Source: Pipra filicauda (taxonomy: Eukaryota > Chordata > Aves > Passeriformes > Pipridae). Taken from it: 64,000 nucleotides of DNA. The translations under genes and the position numbers were made by a program. Positions 49,442-63,047 of the stretch are shown here, piece by piece; position 1 is the stretch's first letter; every line of letters starts with the position of its first letter. The stretch covers positions 2,719,001-2,783,000 of the forward strand of contig NW_024104909.1 in the NCBI RefSeq assembly GCF_003945595.2. Reading direction: 5' to 3'. The notes under the pieces are model-generated. The model searched no databases. It saw only the letters and a list, made by a program, of their open reading frames with translations, and was not told where the DNA came from.

Positions 49442-52122
49442 TGTTTTACCAGTTCTCATGTTTGCTCCATGGCAGGTGTCCCCTTAGACACTTGGTGCTG
49501 TTGTGCAAAATTGAGCTTCTTGTATAAGCTGACATGGCTTGAGTCGGGAGTTCCTTCCAACAGTCTAAAAGACTAGATGTTTATTCAATAAATGTGTCTC
49601 TTCAGGGCATTTTTTAGTGATTTTATTAACATATGATGACACTGGATGTCTCCAGAACTTTCCATGGAGGTATCAGGGGTTTAGGTGACCAATACAAATG
49701 TTCCTTTTCAAGTTAGGAAGTGTCACCAACCACTACTGTAAACCTGATGGATGATCCTAGTTTCTCCTTCAGGGATTTTTACCTCCACAACCTCAATAAA
49801 ACTTGGAAGTCATCCCCAAATTTCATGGAATAGGGGAAAATTTATTTGTTACTCCTATTTCATGTCTTGGCAGTGTGGCTTGAGCTTTGCTACTACACGT
49901 GATCCATGAGTATTATCAAGTTTCCACGTTGGTTTGTCTGAGGGATACAGGCAGGCAATAGAACACTTCTTGCACAAGCAAACTACTTCTGGTGTAGCTG
50001 TAGGTTATTGTTTTCTCTCTTTAAAAAGTGTTTTTGAAAAACATTAGAGTTGTATGCTGATGGTGGATAATCAAGAAAATCCACAGTTTAGGGAACACTT
50101 GCCATATGTCTCATAATTCCAGCACACAATGGGGTATCTCCTTAATGACTTCCTCGGTGCCCTCAGTTGTATCTTGGTGTTAGAAGACATATGGAGCCTT
50201 TTCCCCTTAACTGTGAATTTCTTTCCTGTCACAGTTTTTTCTTACAACTTTAATCTGCTTTTAATGTACTGCAGTTGTCTTTTCCTGCCAATAATCTTTT
50301 ATCCCTTGTTAGGGGACTTCATTACAAATGACAGAACTAGAACTTTTACATTTGGAGTGAGATGGATGCTTAAATTCAACTTCATTTCTCAATAACTGAG
50401 CAACAAGAGGGCTTTGAATTAAACTTGGCATCATGTGTTAACTTCTCACTGTAGAACCTGTGCATATCTGGTTGCTGATGGCATGAATGTTTGGTGGCAT
50501 TTGGTGTTTTGTAGCTTCTGTATGTGTGTATGTATAAAAGGTTCTAATGCAGTGCTAGCAGTTGTTTCTGAACATTTTGTGAAACTCTAGATATAGAAAT
50601 ACCCTTGTTTTGCAGTCTGAGAAGTTTTAATATGTTTAACAGGGTGCAGTTTGGCTCTGGGTATATAAGGAATGACATTAACTACAGTCCCAGTTTAAAG
50701 GATATCTTTGTCTTCTAAATATTTTATATTTTACAGTGGTGATGTATAGATTTCTTTCTGAATGCAAGTGCAGCAATCTATGCAGAAGATGCAGAAAGAT
50801 CAGAAAAGAATTTGCACACATTTTTTTTCAAATTAAGAAGAACATGGTTCATATTCTACTCTAATAAATTTATGAAGGGTTGGTCTTACTGATCTGCACT
50901 TTTATTTAAAAGATTTTAGACGGAAATATTTATAATTGGAAATGTCCTTGCTTCATTCAAAGCCTGAAGAGATCAACAAGGCTTTTTCTAAGGCTTTGAA
51001 GATAGATTTAAAATGTCATGTATGAAAGAAAAGACGGTAAAGGAAGATGATTTGCATTCTGATGTTGAGCAGTCTTGTGATACCAGAAGGCAAGAGAGGC
51101 ACTGCAGCCATTTGCTTTTGAGGATTTAGGAGCTGGAGTAGAAACCAGTGTTCTTCCTCCCAGCTGGGGAGAGCCTTGACCCTGAGCTCCTCTTCAATGC
51201 AGATGCTTTGTTAAATGAAGGTGACCTGAGAGCAATAAGCATCAGAAGTGGAGGTGGCTTAGGTTGCTTTTCTACTACTTGTACCAACATTGGAAAGAAA
51301 ATTATGGCACTGATTCACAGTCCAGTTGATAGTCTGCTCCTGAGACCTCAAAACAGGTTTCGATGTTGCACACTGCTGATGACAGAGCTACAATTTACAT
51401 CTTAAAATTCACTGAAATATTATTGATTAACCATGAGAAAATACCTGTTAGTTGTTCAATGTTTTTATTGCTTTGCAGGGAGTGCATTCTCAGAGAGAGC
51501 ATAGTAAGATTTATTTTTTTAACCTAAATTTTGATATTATGGTTGCAGTCGAAAGTTGTTATTAGAAAAACTGAGGTTCACCGTTGGTGGAATTGGCAGA
51601 AAAAAATTATGATCACCTGATTTTTATCATTTATCTGTGGTGGATGAAGGTTTGTTGTGAGCCTGTGGTGGTAGAATACACTGAGGGACACTTCATTTCC
51701 AGAAGAGGATTATCAGTAACTGTAGGTTTGCTTTCTGACTTGGAAACAGGCTGATTTTTCAGTCAGTGAAGTCTTCTCTTGCAGAAGAGAATCCCCCATT
51801 TTGCAGAGAATTGTCTGATTTCCAGCCACACCACAGAAAAATCCTGGTCTCCTGAATTGTGTGAGATTTCAACACGCGGCAGATGAGAGAGGGTTGGTTG
51901 TTATCCAACTGTGGAGTTTGGAAGGCTTCCTAGTGGTCTGCTGATTGCAACATTTTTAGATCAAAGCTGAGGAGGGGTTGGCAGGGGGAGGTGATGGTCC
52001 ATGAAAGTGGTAAGCAGAACTGTCTCATAACCTTCCCTCCTATTGCCAATAGACTATTTGGATGAAAACAAAGAACTGAACAAATTCTGCAGATGCTTGA
52101 GTAAAACCTTCCTAAAAATGTA

Positions 52123-52146
52123 TCATTTATGAGAGCTCATAAATGA
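52123..52146. repeat. Perfect inverted repeat, 11-bp arms, 2-base spacer
   Basis: TCATTTATGAG (52123-52133) and CTCATAAATGA (52136-52146) are exact reverse complements separated by AG, making a 24-base near-palindrome. This is the longest uninterrupted perfect palindrome I found in the window. Confidence 0.88.
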
Positions 52147-55100
52147 AAGCTTCAGTTTATCGTGTTCTTAGTGCAGGCAAATATTTCTTTGTATGTGTGT
52201 GTGTGTGTTAATAAAGGCTCTGTGGGTTGGTTGGTGTTTTGCTTTTTCTTCTTTCCTTCTGTCCCTTTTATGTTTCTTTCTTTAGAATGACATTTTTAAA
52301 TGGGGGTGATCAGTTGCTTGTTGCTCACTGAAGTAATGTTTACTGAAGAAAATATATTTTCCTCCCCTCACAGTTACTGGCTGGACATCACAATTACCAG
52401 ATGCCAAGCTATAGAACACAGTTTTCCAGAAAATGGCATCTGGCTTCCTGGCAGAGTCCACAGGCACTTGTGTTGATGGTTTTGGAGATGCAGCTGGGTC
52501 TGGGTGGCTGCTGAGGGAGTATATGGTCCACCCTATCATTCTAGATGCTATTTACCTTTGGCTCACCTTTGATTCAGAATCATTTAAGCATTTGTGCTGT
52601 TTTATATTGCTATCAAACATCAGTCTTTCAAATGGCTTTATGTAGATCCATTCAGAGCGAGGAGGAAGAAAGCCATTTCACACCATCACCGATTTTCTGT
52701 GTGTACATGCAAACTATAAACCTGCTCGTGTACCAGCAGGAGGCTTATTTATCCACCAGGATGCAGAGTGCAAACAGGGGAATTGAGCTGTTCATTTAAA
52801 GGGAAAGAGAGGTAATCCAATAATCTTTCTGTGAATGCAAACATGTAATCACACCTGATTGTGTTCCACAGCTAAAAGATGCAAAGGACTGAAGTGTTGT
52901 GTAAAAATACTGCTGGTGCCACTGTGTGGCAATAGAGGCTCCATTTGGGAGCACCTGCACCCCTTGGATCTGACAGGCACCACGCTAGGGCTGGATGAGG
53001 ATTTTGCCCAGTGTTTTACTGTTTCCTGTGATGCCAAGTACCCTCCAGAGGGATCCAGAACACAAGCAGCTCACTAGTTCTCTGGATCCAGCTGCAACCC
53101 CCTGTGCTGCCTTAGGGGAGGGATCATCTCACCTCACTGTATTTTGTTTCCCTGTTTGTCTGCGTCTTATCACTCTTTTTGGATGCACTTCACAGTAGCA
53201 GTGGTAGCCCCTGTGGTGGTGCAGATAGTTTCTGTGCAGGGCAGACTCAGATTCTGGAGGCTCTCCCTACTGGTAGAGGAGTAGCTTTTTGGCTGGAGCA
53301 CCAGGATTGTATCTCTGCTCTGGTGCTGGTGGGGAAACTGGGCCGGGTGTGACTGCCAGGACTTTATCCTTCTTTTCTTCTTCGGATTTGGGACTACCAA
53401 GTTTCTGCTCGTGCAACATCCCTCCTTTCATTCTGTCTGCATGACTGGTGCCAAGAAAGCCCCTCCCCCCCAGTGATGCTGCTGTATGAAAATATGCAAA
53501 CAGTCCTTGTTCTGATTTTAATGAGAGCATCTCAGATGCAGAATCATTGCTATTACATCTAATTGCTAGTCCACACTGTGGTATTTAAAATGGAGTGGTG
53601 GCAAGGATTCAATGTACAAATCTATTTATTTATAACTGAGTGACCTTCTGTTCAGTGATATTATGGATTCTAGCAAGGGAGAAGGATTCTGCCTGCCTGC
53701 AAATATCTGGCTCAGTGTTGACTAGAACATGGCTTTTGTTCCCCTGCTGGTAGTGACAAAGCCTTTGACAGCATCCTGGGGGAGATGGTGAACGCCTGAA
53801 TTCAATTTGCTTGATGTCCTTTGACCAAGCTGCAATTCACTGACTTGGTATAATTTTTGATAGGCAATGGCTGGGGATAAAATCCCACATGGCCTTTTAC
53901 ATCATTATGCCTGGTACCTGGGAAAGCAGAAGACTATATCAGGGAAATAATCTGCAATGTTCTGAAGAACATGAAAAACATTAGAAATGCTGCACAGTGA
54001 GAAACCTTGCAGTGAACTCAACAATATTGCATCCCATTTTATTTTTCTTTGGTTTCCATACACACATGACCTTATTAAGTTTCTAAACATAAACATATTC
54101 CTTTTAAAATACATCTTCAAAGTATACTTGAATCCTAGCCCTATAGGGACTTGACATATCAAAAGAAATTTGCTGACATAAACTGGTATGTAGAGCTTGA
54201 TCTATTCTAATATATGATTTTAATGTTTCTCATTTTCTTGCCTTGCCAACTCACATCTATCACACACTGTCACATTTAAGTTTCCTAAATTACTGCTTTT
54301 AACTTTTTGTCACTTATTCAGTGAAGAGATATATTCTAAAGCTCAGCTCAGCTTTTTTTTTTTTTCTTTCTTGTGATTGTATCTTAATATTAATAGTTTG
54401 AGGGGGAAATGGAAATTTTTGCTCAGTTAAGGAGACAGCACTTTTTGATAGATTTGGGATTCAATATTGTCCTGGTTTCAAATTCAAGACCTGATTTAAT
54501 TTCCAAGCAAAGCACAGAATTCAGTGAGGCAAATGGAATAATGTCATGTGTGAATGGGAAGGATGTTCTGAGCATTGTAATTACAAGCAAGACAAAATAT
54601 ATCTCCACAACATCTGTTTATCAGTGATGGATAGATAGATTCATTTCCTATTGTTTGTACTACATGTGTTGATGACAAAGTGCTCTGGTAAATTCTGTTG
54701 TTTGCAGGATAAGAAGAAATGATAATTGCACTCCTTAATCAAACTGCTTTGACCTCAAGCTGACAATTCCAAAGTTGCCTCTTTCTACACTTAGAGCTGA
54801 TTTTAGGCACCCCAGCCTTTTAGCCAGTGAATGCAGTTTAAGAGGCACACTCCTGGAGGAAATACAATTCAGGGAATGCAAGAACTGTGCCCCTCTGGGC
54901 CAGAGGAAGAGCTGCTAATATAAATATCTTCCACAGAAAATTGCAAATGATGACCAGCTCAATCCTTAGCTGTCTTTGAAAAAGAGGGGAGAGTTTAGTT
55001 TCTTAATCCTCTGATCATCTTATATTGTTTCCAGACCTGATTACATTCTAATTGCACTTTTCAGTTTATCATAAGTTTAAGCAAGGAGTCAGCCCAAAAA

Positions 55101-57789
55101 CATTCTTATCTCCAGTTTGGATGAAACCTCAGTAGAAATAGGTTGAGGTTTTGTAAGATACAAAGAAAAACCAAAATTAAGTAGATGGATGGGAAGATGA
55201 AGAACAAAGTAATTCAAGTTTTCCATTTGTATGACTGATAGTAGATTGAATTTATTTACAGGCTCTGTGTCTGGATTATTTAAAGGTGTATTTTAAAGAG
55301 GCAAAGGAGGCATTTTTATGAATATTGATTTGGAGCCTTTTGGTATTCTCAGAGCAACATATGATTTGTCAGCAGTGCTCACTGTACTCATAGGGATTAT
55401 ATCGTTTTTATTGTTAACTTCACATGTATCCCTGCCTGTATTAATGTGTAAGGAATTATAATGGCAACATTTGCAATGCATGTATGAGAGGCTGCCTGTT
55501 TCCCTTTACAACAGATATATAGATGTCAGAGGTCCCTCATCTGTAATCTGTTTTACACTGACAAAATAGAAAAGGTATCTGTGATGGACAGGAAATATAG
55601 CAGAGAAACTCATGTCTGAGCTTCTGAAAAATTCTTTGTAAAAGGTGAGAAAATATATTGTTAAAAATTGTGGCAGATATCTCGGTTTCCTTTTTAAAAT
55701 GGAGTTTTTGCTGCCAAGCAACTGTACTTTTACCTGTATTTAGATGGAACAGCACTTAACATTCAGTATACTTACTTATGTTGGATATCCTCTGCTGCAG
55801 TTTTCTTTTTCAAGAGTATCACTCGATCACCCAGAATGTGAAGTGTTTGTACTTCTGTTCTTTAAGGGGAACAACACATTTTTATTACACAGAAGTCACA
55901 CTTCAGTGATTTATTTTCCTCTGCAGAAGTGTGCATGCAGCACCAGATTAGTTTGCAATAGGATAGTCTCATCTTCCTCTGGTCACACAGGGCAAATGCA
56001 TATGCATTTGCTAGAAGAGGAATAGAAATTGTAATATAACTAATCTACATTTAAACAAACTGTCCATGTAGCAGCAGAGCTGGGCAGGGGGCTGAGCTGT
56101 GACAGGGAGCTGGATCCTGCTTTGCCTTTTCTTTCTCTGAGCACTGGGTATGAATAATTCTTGTGCTCATACCTGCCCCTAAGTGCACTGTGCCAGAAGG
56201 GTCAGCAATTTTTCTATGCCATTGGCCAAAGAGAATCCAGGATTTAACATTTAATTAATTTAGCTTAGTAACAGTTCTCAAGACGTGAAAATGATGCTGT
56301 TTGTTCATCACTGTTGTGGTAAGATAGAGATGAAAAGTGTGTAAGATTCTAGATGAATCCTATGCCCTGTCCTTTTCCATCACACAATTCATTCTGATTT
56401 TTGGCAAGTCCTAATGTATTTCAGCTCTTTTTGCATTCAGTTGGGCACTTAAATAGTAGACTTTTCAGTTCTGTGGGATTCATTGCATTTTTATTTATTT
56501 ATTTTTTTAATAGTCTGTAGAACTCAAATAATTTAAGAATCAGGCAAAAAATGAGACTGTAAAAGTACACTGAGTATTGTCCAAAGTGTTTATGTCCTAA
56601 ACTTTATGGTGAATCTTGCATTGCAATGGAAAATGCTCTTTATTCAGACTGAATCATATTGTTTGTTCTGAAGGTGAAGTCGGTGCAGTATCCTGTCTAC
56701 CATCCTCCCTTGATTTCCCTTTGGAGTTCACCACTGCAGCTCCACTCACTTGGGCAGAATTGCTCCTCATACACCCCACCATAAAGAGAGAAGTGGACCT
56801 GTGAATTTGTTTCTGTTTTTTGAAAGAAACTTAAAGATATCCACTGAGAATGTCATGATATCAACTCCAATGTAAAACTCGAAATTTTAGACTCAAACCC
56901 GTGAGATATTTAGAAATTTTGAGGAACAGGAATTCTGAAACTCTGAACCAAACAATCACACTTGAAATGAGATCATTGCTTCATGACATTTTGGGGAGAG
57001 TACTATTTATTTAGAGTAAATGAGCTGAAAGTGTAGTGAAACCAATACTGGACAAGAGGTAGCAATGACCAAAGGTAGTGGGTGCTGAACAATTAACACT
57101 GGAACTGCAGGGTGTATGTTCTGGTGGCTGTCAGTGGAACTCCCTGTCCCCAGAAAAAAGGGTTGGTACTGTGCAATCCTGCCTGGGAATACCAATCTCC
57201 AGTTCCTGTGGGTTTGAGTCACCTTTTAGATAGTTAGTACCACATATTTTTTTATTCTGTTCTCTTGATGTGATAATCCCATGCCTCATATCAGATATTG
57301 TTTATTTTGGCTTTTTTTTTTTTTCCCCCTCTCCCTCATTACTTTTCTTCCTCTTATGGTATTCACTTCCATGGAACTATCCATGAAAAGTACTTCTTAG
57401 TTTTGTGGGAGTGCAAATACTTGAGGAGCTTTCTGGTTTTTGTACTAATAAGCAGAAAACAAGTAGACTTAGTAGGTGAATTGTCTTGTAAAAATGCAGT
57501 GAGGCTTTGGATTTAATATCCCGCACCCTTTATCTAAACCTACCTAATCTAGGAACTTTCATTCTGGTATTTCAATAAGCAGATAAGCAAGTATGTGTCA
57601 ACCATGAACTAAGCTCTAACTCTTTTTGCCACATGAACTTTCATGCCTTCTATGATAAAAACCTTCCACTTCTCACCAGATTTTTCTTCATCTTTACTAA
57701 GAGTACAATTTACTCACAGTACAATGTGATGTAATATGGGTAAAGTTCAGTCCAGAGTTCCTTGCTGTGTTTTATAAAACGTGCCACAA

Positions 57790-57960
57790 AGTAATTAATT
57801 TTAACTTTTCCTTCTAAGAGCTAATTTAATTTTCACTTAATTAGTATGATGCATTTAATTAATATAAAATTATCATAGAAAAGTGCAAATTAATTTGTAA
57901 TCCATCACTTGAAAGTTTGTCTCAATTAGTAAAGCATTTACAGTTTCATGCAGAGTGAGT
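57790..57960. promoter_or_regulatory. TAAT-core cluster, possible conserved enhancer-like element
   Basis: TAATTA or closely related homeodomain cores occur about six times within 170 bases (for example near 57792, 57838, 57856, 57889 and 57934), along with a GATGCATTTAATTAAT segment. This resembles many vertebrate conserved noncoding elements near developmental genes. AT-rich neutral DNA also yields such clusters, so the call depends on conservation that cannot be seen here. Confidence 0.2.
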
Positions 57961-59112
57961 GGCAGTGAACCTCTTAGTAGGAAACGTCTTTGGGAGAAGG
58001 ATTGGAGTGAAATTTTCAGCAAAAGTAGATGTTGAAAAACCACAGAACTTCCATCAGTTCACACAGAAAGCCATTTTTGTTTATTCTATATCAAAGTAGA
58101 GCGCTAGTTTTTCTTTTTTTTTCTCTTTTACTTTGTGAGCACAGAGCTGTATATAACAAAGGCTTTAAATAAAATGCTTTTAATGTAATGATTGTCTAGT
58201 AATGCTGCAAACAGAGCATTTTCATTTTTGGTAAGTGAAGTGGTGTTTGTTTCCCACTGTTAATAGCTGGACCTGTGGCCAAAGTGTTTTACAGAACACT
58301 GGGAGTTTTTAATTTCATTTGTTCTACCAGGATTTGGGGGCAAAGGAAAGGGGAATTAGGGTAATGTTGCAGCACCTGTATTCTAAGTCTGAATATTTTT
58401 CTTGAACTCTACTGACATCATGGATCCCTGTAGGAAGAAAGAAGCTGATATTGAGGCAAAAGGGTGTAGCTCCTTTATTTTCTAATTTGGAGAGATATTA
58501 TTTATATAAGAGAATGTTAATTGACACTTCGCAAAGAAATGACTTCTAATTACTACCACTGAGTTGGGCAAAGATATTTGTTTGTCTTTAACCCTAGAGA
58601 TCTGTTTTCCCCTAATAATGAAGTCTGATCCCCCATCAGCTTCGGAAAAAAGTTCCTCACGTAAAGTTTGGCAATATCAGTCCTTAAGTGTTTATGGAGA
58701 GCACAACCCATCCAGCCTGTCTGACCCAGTTACTCAAGTCTTAGATGTTTTCTAAGATGCTTTCAACAATGTCTGTTCCCTTTGATTCATTACTTTCATG
58801 ACATCTTTCGGAAGGTAATTACAGTTCTGTCAATGAAGTCATAAAATCATGGAAATCTCCTGTGCAACAGTCAGAATAAACACTGTGACCTCCTTCTGCA
58901 TTTAGTTTTCTGAACCAGTTCTCTGATCAGTTATATGGTCAAACAGATCTATGCAGCAGGCAAGGTAATGGCTCGAGTGAAGGCTGGTTCAAACCATCAT
59001 TTTAAGTCTCCATAATTATTTGAGATACATCTGTCAAAATTCCTCACAGGTGGAGTCTTTTTTCCTTTTATTTTTTTTTCAACTGTACACTACCTTCATG
59101 CATTTAAAGTTG

Positions 59113-59129
59113 ATGTTTTTGAAAAACAT
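59113..59129. repeat. Short palindrome, 8-bp arms
   Basis: ATGTTTTT (59113-59120) and AAAAACAT (59122-59129) are exact reverse complements around a single G. Low complexity of the arms makes chance likely. Confidence 0.5.
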
Positions 59130-62100
59130 GCCAGTCACCCTTGTAGATTTAGGAACAGACCTAATTAAGGTGATGTGTGTTCCCTGCTGATTCTCTTCTG
59201 CCAAGAGGTGCATAAGAAAACAGAAATAAACCCTGAGACATCAGTTGAACAAATTTCTTTTACATTCCTTTTCTATCAGTGATATCCTTGTAGTTTTACA
59301 GGACCTCAAGGAGATCTTTGGTATTTTGGCTGAGATAGTGCAGGATCATTGTGTTAGATCATTGCTCATGTGATATCTGAGCAAATGGGGATAAGTGATT
59401 AATTTTTAATTTTAATTTTTATTCCCAGGGGTGACAGTCTTTATTTTAAATAGTTGGCTTGAAAGATAAGTATCTTGGTGGCAATGTGTTATTGATACAC
59501 AGCGTGATACTTCCTCTTTTTAATTAAATTAATTTGGGTTGTGACTGAGTTGTGAAACTATTATTCAGATGGAGATTAAACAGATGAAGTAAAATAAAGC
59601 TGAAATACTGTGCAAGATAAACACAGCAGTGTCATTTCCTCACACTTCTAAACCTGGAACTTGGGGTGACCTCTTTGTCTGTAGCTCTGGGGGTGTGTTT
59701 TGGGGCAGTGGAAGCCAAAATGTGGCAGTACTGCCCATTTGATAGCATAACTTTGGACCTGAGCCACTTTTGCCGCCTGGGGACTGTCAGCAGAGGGGGA
59801 CGTGGCACAGCCTGCGGGGCACCATCCCTCAGATTTTAAAGCATTTTGTCCTCCAGACTCCATGTCTGAATGCTTTCTTCTTCCTCTTATCGGTAGAGTT
59901 TGGAGTCCAGATACTGAGTGTAATTTTTCTTTGGTTAATGATATTTCCCCAATATCAGCGTTGCTTGGGGCTAAATGATTCATTTTAGTAAAGGGTAATG
60001 TCAGTAACTATATAAGATTAAATTATTTAGCTAATTCTTCAGAACTTTTATCTTTCTGAAAGGAGATCTCTTCACTTACGCAGTAGAAAGAGCCGGTTCG
60101 TTTACCAGCTTTTACTTGTGAAATGTTCTAAAACTGTAAACACTCCCTATCAGTGTCAGTTTAACGAAGCAGATGACATGAAAATAGTTTCAAATTTGGG
60201 ATCACTTCCATGCAAATGGAGTGATGTTACACTCGGATGGCTCTTTGGAACACAAGAGCAGTTAAAGGTTCATTGCAGCTCAGAGTGGTTCAGCACTCTA
60301 CGGAGTGAAAGGAAGACTGTGCCCTTTGAATCTCTGTAGAATAAACAAAAAACCTTTGGTAACCTCAGTGTTTAAATGTTACTTCCAGACAACTTTTGCA
60401 CCTGATTACAAAAACATAACTTTGAAACTAGACCTGTTTTTGCACTATTTGTGTAACTGTCAATAGAACAGCCAGAAAAAAAAAATATCTGTGCACTAGA
60501 AGAACAAATCTCAGACTGCAACAGGAGATACTAAAATATATTTTTTAATTATAATTTGATACTTAAAATTTAAAGAATAAAAAAAGAAATCATGGGTTTT
60601 TTAAGCTGCTCTAGAAAATTTGGAGAGAAAATGGTCCCAGTTTCTTGTCTAATGAAGAAGATTCAGACATGGGACTGGAAGAAAACCCCATGGTTTTCTG
60701 TCATTTTTTTCAGATATGTCCTGAGGACAGTTCAGGCTGTGCTTGTAAGTGCTTCTGTAAAGGATGCTTAGCTGCCTGCTTTGCAAAGAACCTCTGCAGT
60801 GTGGAGATCTCAGTGGTCCTGCAGTCACATCTGCCTTAGATCAAGCCTTTCCAGGTGCATCCCAGCATTCTTGCTGTGAACCAGTTGAGGTTTTGGAAAT
60901 TGGTACTAGATAATGAATAGATTTATTTATATCGCCTCAAGACATCAACCTATTGTTATTTTACTTTCAAGCGAGAAGACAGCTAAAGAAAGAGCATTCT
61001 GGCAGCAAAAGCCTAGTAAGTATTAACTTTTATAAGAAAAAAAAGTCCCAACCCTTTGTTTTGGAATATCATTCTTCTACCCCTTGGAAAAATGCCTTAG
61101 ACCAGTGCATGAAGAGCCTTAGATCAGTGTATGTAATCAGTCTCCTATTAGATGCACACTGAAGTTTTATAACTATTTCTTTACAGATTCTATTTCTGCT
61201 TCTATTAACCAGACAGTTAAAAACTGTTTAGCATTTTCAACTTAATCAGGAATTACACACATTTTTTTCTCTTTTGAGATGGGCTATAAACTACAGAAAG
61301 TCAAACTGCCACCTCAACACTAGTGTTAGATGATTCTGCTGTAAAAATCAGAAATTTAAATGTCTGGGTTGCAGTGAAATATTCAGGTCCAAGTAAAGTC
61401 ATGTTCTCTTGAAGAACATCACTTTTTGGCTGTGGACTTTGAGACTTTTTGTTATTATCTCCAATAATAATATCTCAAGAGTAGTATAGAAATATTTCAG
61501 GCTCTGTACAGAGACCTGTGATATTCTTCCATTTGATTTGACTACAAAACATTTGTTTTGTAAAGTCCTATCTCTCTACTTCCAGAATTTAAGGGCAGAA
61601 CTTGAGCTGGGTGGCAAAAGGCCACTCTTTCTTCCTCTCCAACTGTTCTGACATGTTAATGTGACCAATTGTTGTCCTGATTTCTGGGAGTCTTACAGAG
61701 ACTGTAGTTCAAGATCACAGTTTTCATATTGCTAGAAACTGTGCATACAGCACGAATAATAATGCTGTAACATCATTAATTTTCACTTTGAAAACCTTGT
61801 AAAAGTTATCAGCATGCTAAAGATGAGGAATCTTGGGCATTTTTAGGAAATAGAGAACCCCAGATAAACTGATGCCCATGACTTACTTTGTGAGGCCATA
61901 CAAGTAAGAGACCATAGCTTGGGTATGAGGTAGAGCTAAATTTGAGGGAAATGGAGTCCCTCTGAGGATGGACTTTGTAACAGGCTGCAGAGGACCTCTG
62001 TGAGTGTGATCCTGGCAGTTTGGTTCCTCTAAGTTGGCAGCTCTTCCCTGAGCTACTGCACTGGAGTACATCATGTTACAAAAATAGGCAAGGACTGCTG

Positions 62101-62365
62101 ATGAGAGACTTGGGGTAGGAAAGCTGAAAGGTAGATTTCATCCTTCTGGCTGAAAGAGGAAAGGAAACTTATCTTTGTGTCTGGAAATGGAAGGGATTTC
62201 TCAGCAAAAAAAATTACATCTTCAGTTAAAAACCAGAACCATCTAAATAGGCCAACATGGCCCAGGTACTCCCAGAAGATCCAGGTACCATCCTGGGCAA
62301 GGAGCAGAACAATAGCAACAGGTGTCACTACTGTGCAGGGCTGAGTCCACATGGCTTTGCTAATT

Positions 62366-62432
62366 TTGTATTGTATTTATTTATTGTATTTATTTATTGT
62401 ATTGTATTTATTTATTGTATTGTGCATTGTGC
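62366..62432 (+). repeat. Minisatellite, 13-bp unit TTGTATTTATTTA
   Basis: Three perfect copies of TTGTATTTATTTA start at 62371, 62384 and 62402, with TTGTA part-units between and after them and decayed TTGTGCA units at the right edge. The pattern suggests slippage of nested TTGTA and TTTA words. The open frame across it encodes only repeated Phe/Ile/Tyr. Confidence 0.92.
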
Positions 62433-62975
62433 AATTTTTCTGGTGACTTCTGTGGCAGAACTTGATCATGAGGAAATGATAATACGGTGCCTTTAGAAAT
62501 TGCTAGTGGGTGCTTTTCATTGGGTTTATTTTTTTTAATATGCTTTTGAAAGCAATGCAGTATAAGACAGGCTGCCCATAGCTATCTTGAAGTGATCTTA
62601 ACTCATCTTTTATCTTTACAAATTGTAGCATCAAATGCAGACAACATAAAATGTTTCCAGTTGGTGGTGGAAAAGCATGATGGCCAAGACACCTTGTTGT
62701 GTAACTTAATGATGAACTAAAGACGGGAAAGCTGACAACTTACAAAGTCTCAACACAGAAAGGAGTTTTTTGGTTTTTTTTTCTTTTTAGCCACTATGAC
62801 GCAGTAGGTAACCATTTTGTTTGAGTAATAGATGAGATTATTTTAATCTTATACAATCACTCAGTTTTAATCAGCTGAGTGGGAAATCTCAGCTTTCTTA
62901 TTAGAGGGCAGTAGATAAAAAGTGACACCTCTACAGATCATTATGAAGGTAGCCTTGTACGAAGGGACCACTCAC

Positions 62976-63047
62976 CTCCTCTCTTTCAAACTAGAACTGC
63001 TGCTGATGGAGTTATGTGCTGGGTGAAAATGCCATGATTAGAGTAGA
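62976..63047 (-). other. Noncoding exon-like segment, minus strand
   Basis: Read on the minus strand, a T-rich run ending GATTTCAG precedes 72 nt that end GAGAGGAG, followed at once by GTGAGT, a strong donor. All three frames contain stops, so it could only be an untranslated or lncRNA exon. No partner exon was found. Confidence 0.13.

Larger units (their letters stand above)
43682..52122. other. AT-rich noncoding stretch with several palindromes
   Basis: No gene recognised apart from the exon-like segment at 44580-44694. It holds inverted repeats at 44164-44185, 47842-47874 and 49416-49441, a (TTG)n patch near 46259-46282, an (AAAC)n patch near 47184-47202 and a 17-base A run at 48711-48727. 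Open frames are short and overlap on both strands around 45785-46254. Confidence 0.6.

Noticed and set aside
52910..52940. TGCCACTGTGTGGCA as a possible CTCF or NF1 site
   Set aside because: It is a 6-bp inverted repeat but does not fit either consensus well.
60972..61015. 44-nt plus-strand segment between TTTCAAG and CTA|GTAAGT
   Set aside because: Non-CAG/TAG acceptor and poor exon-end context; a chance pairing is likely.
61887..61984. Minus-strand exon-like segment ending in an AAA|GTAAGT donor
   Set aside because: The acceptor side has only a weak, purine-interrupted pyrimidine tract.
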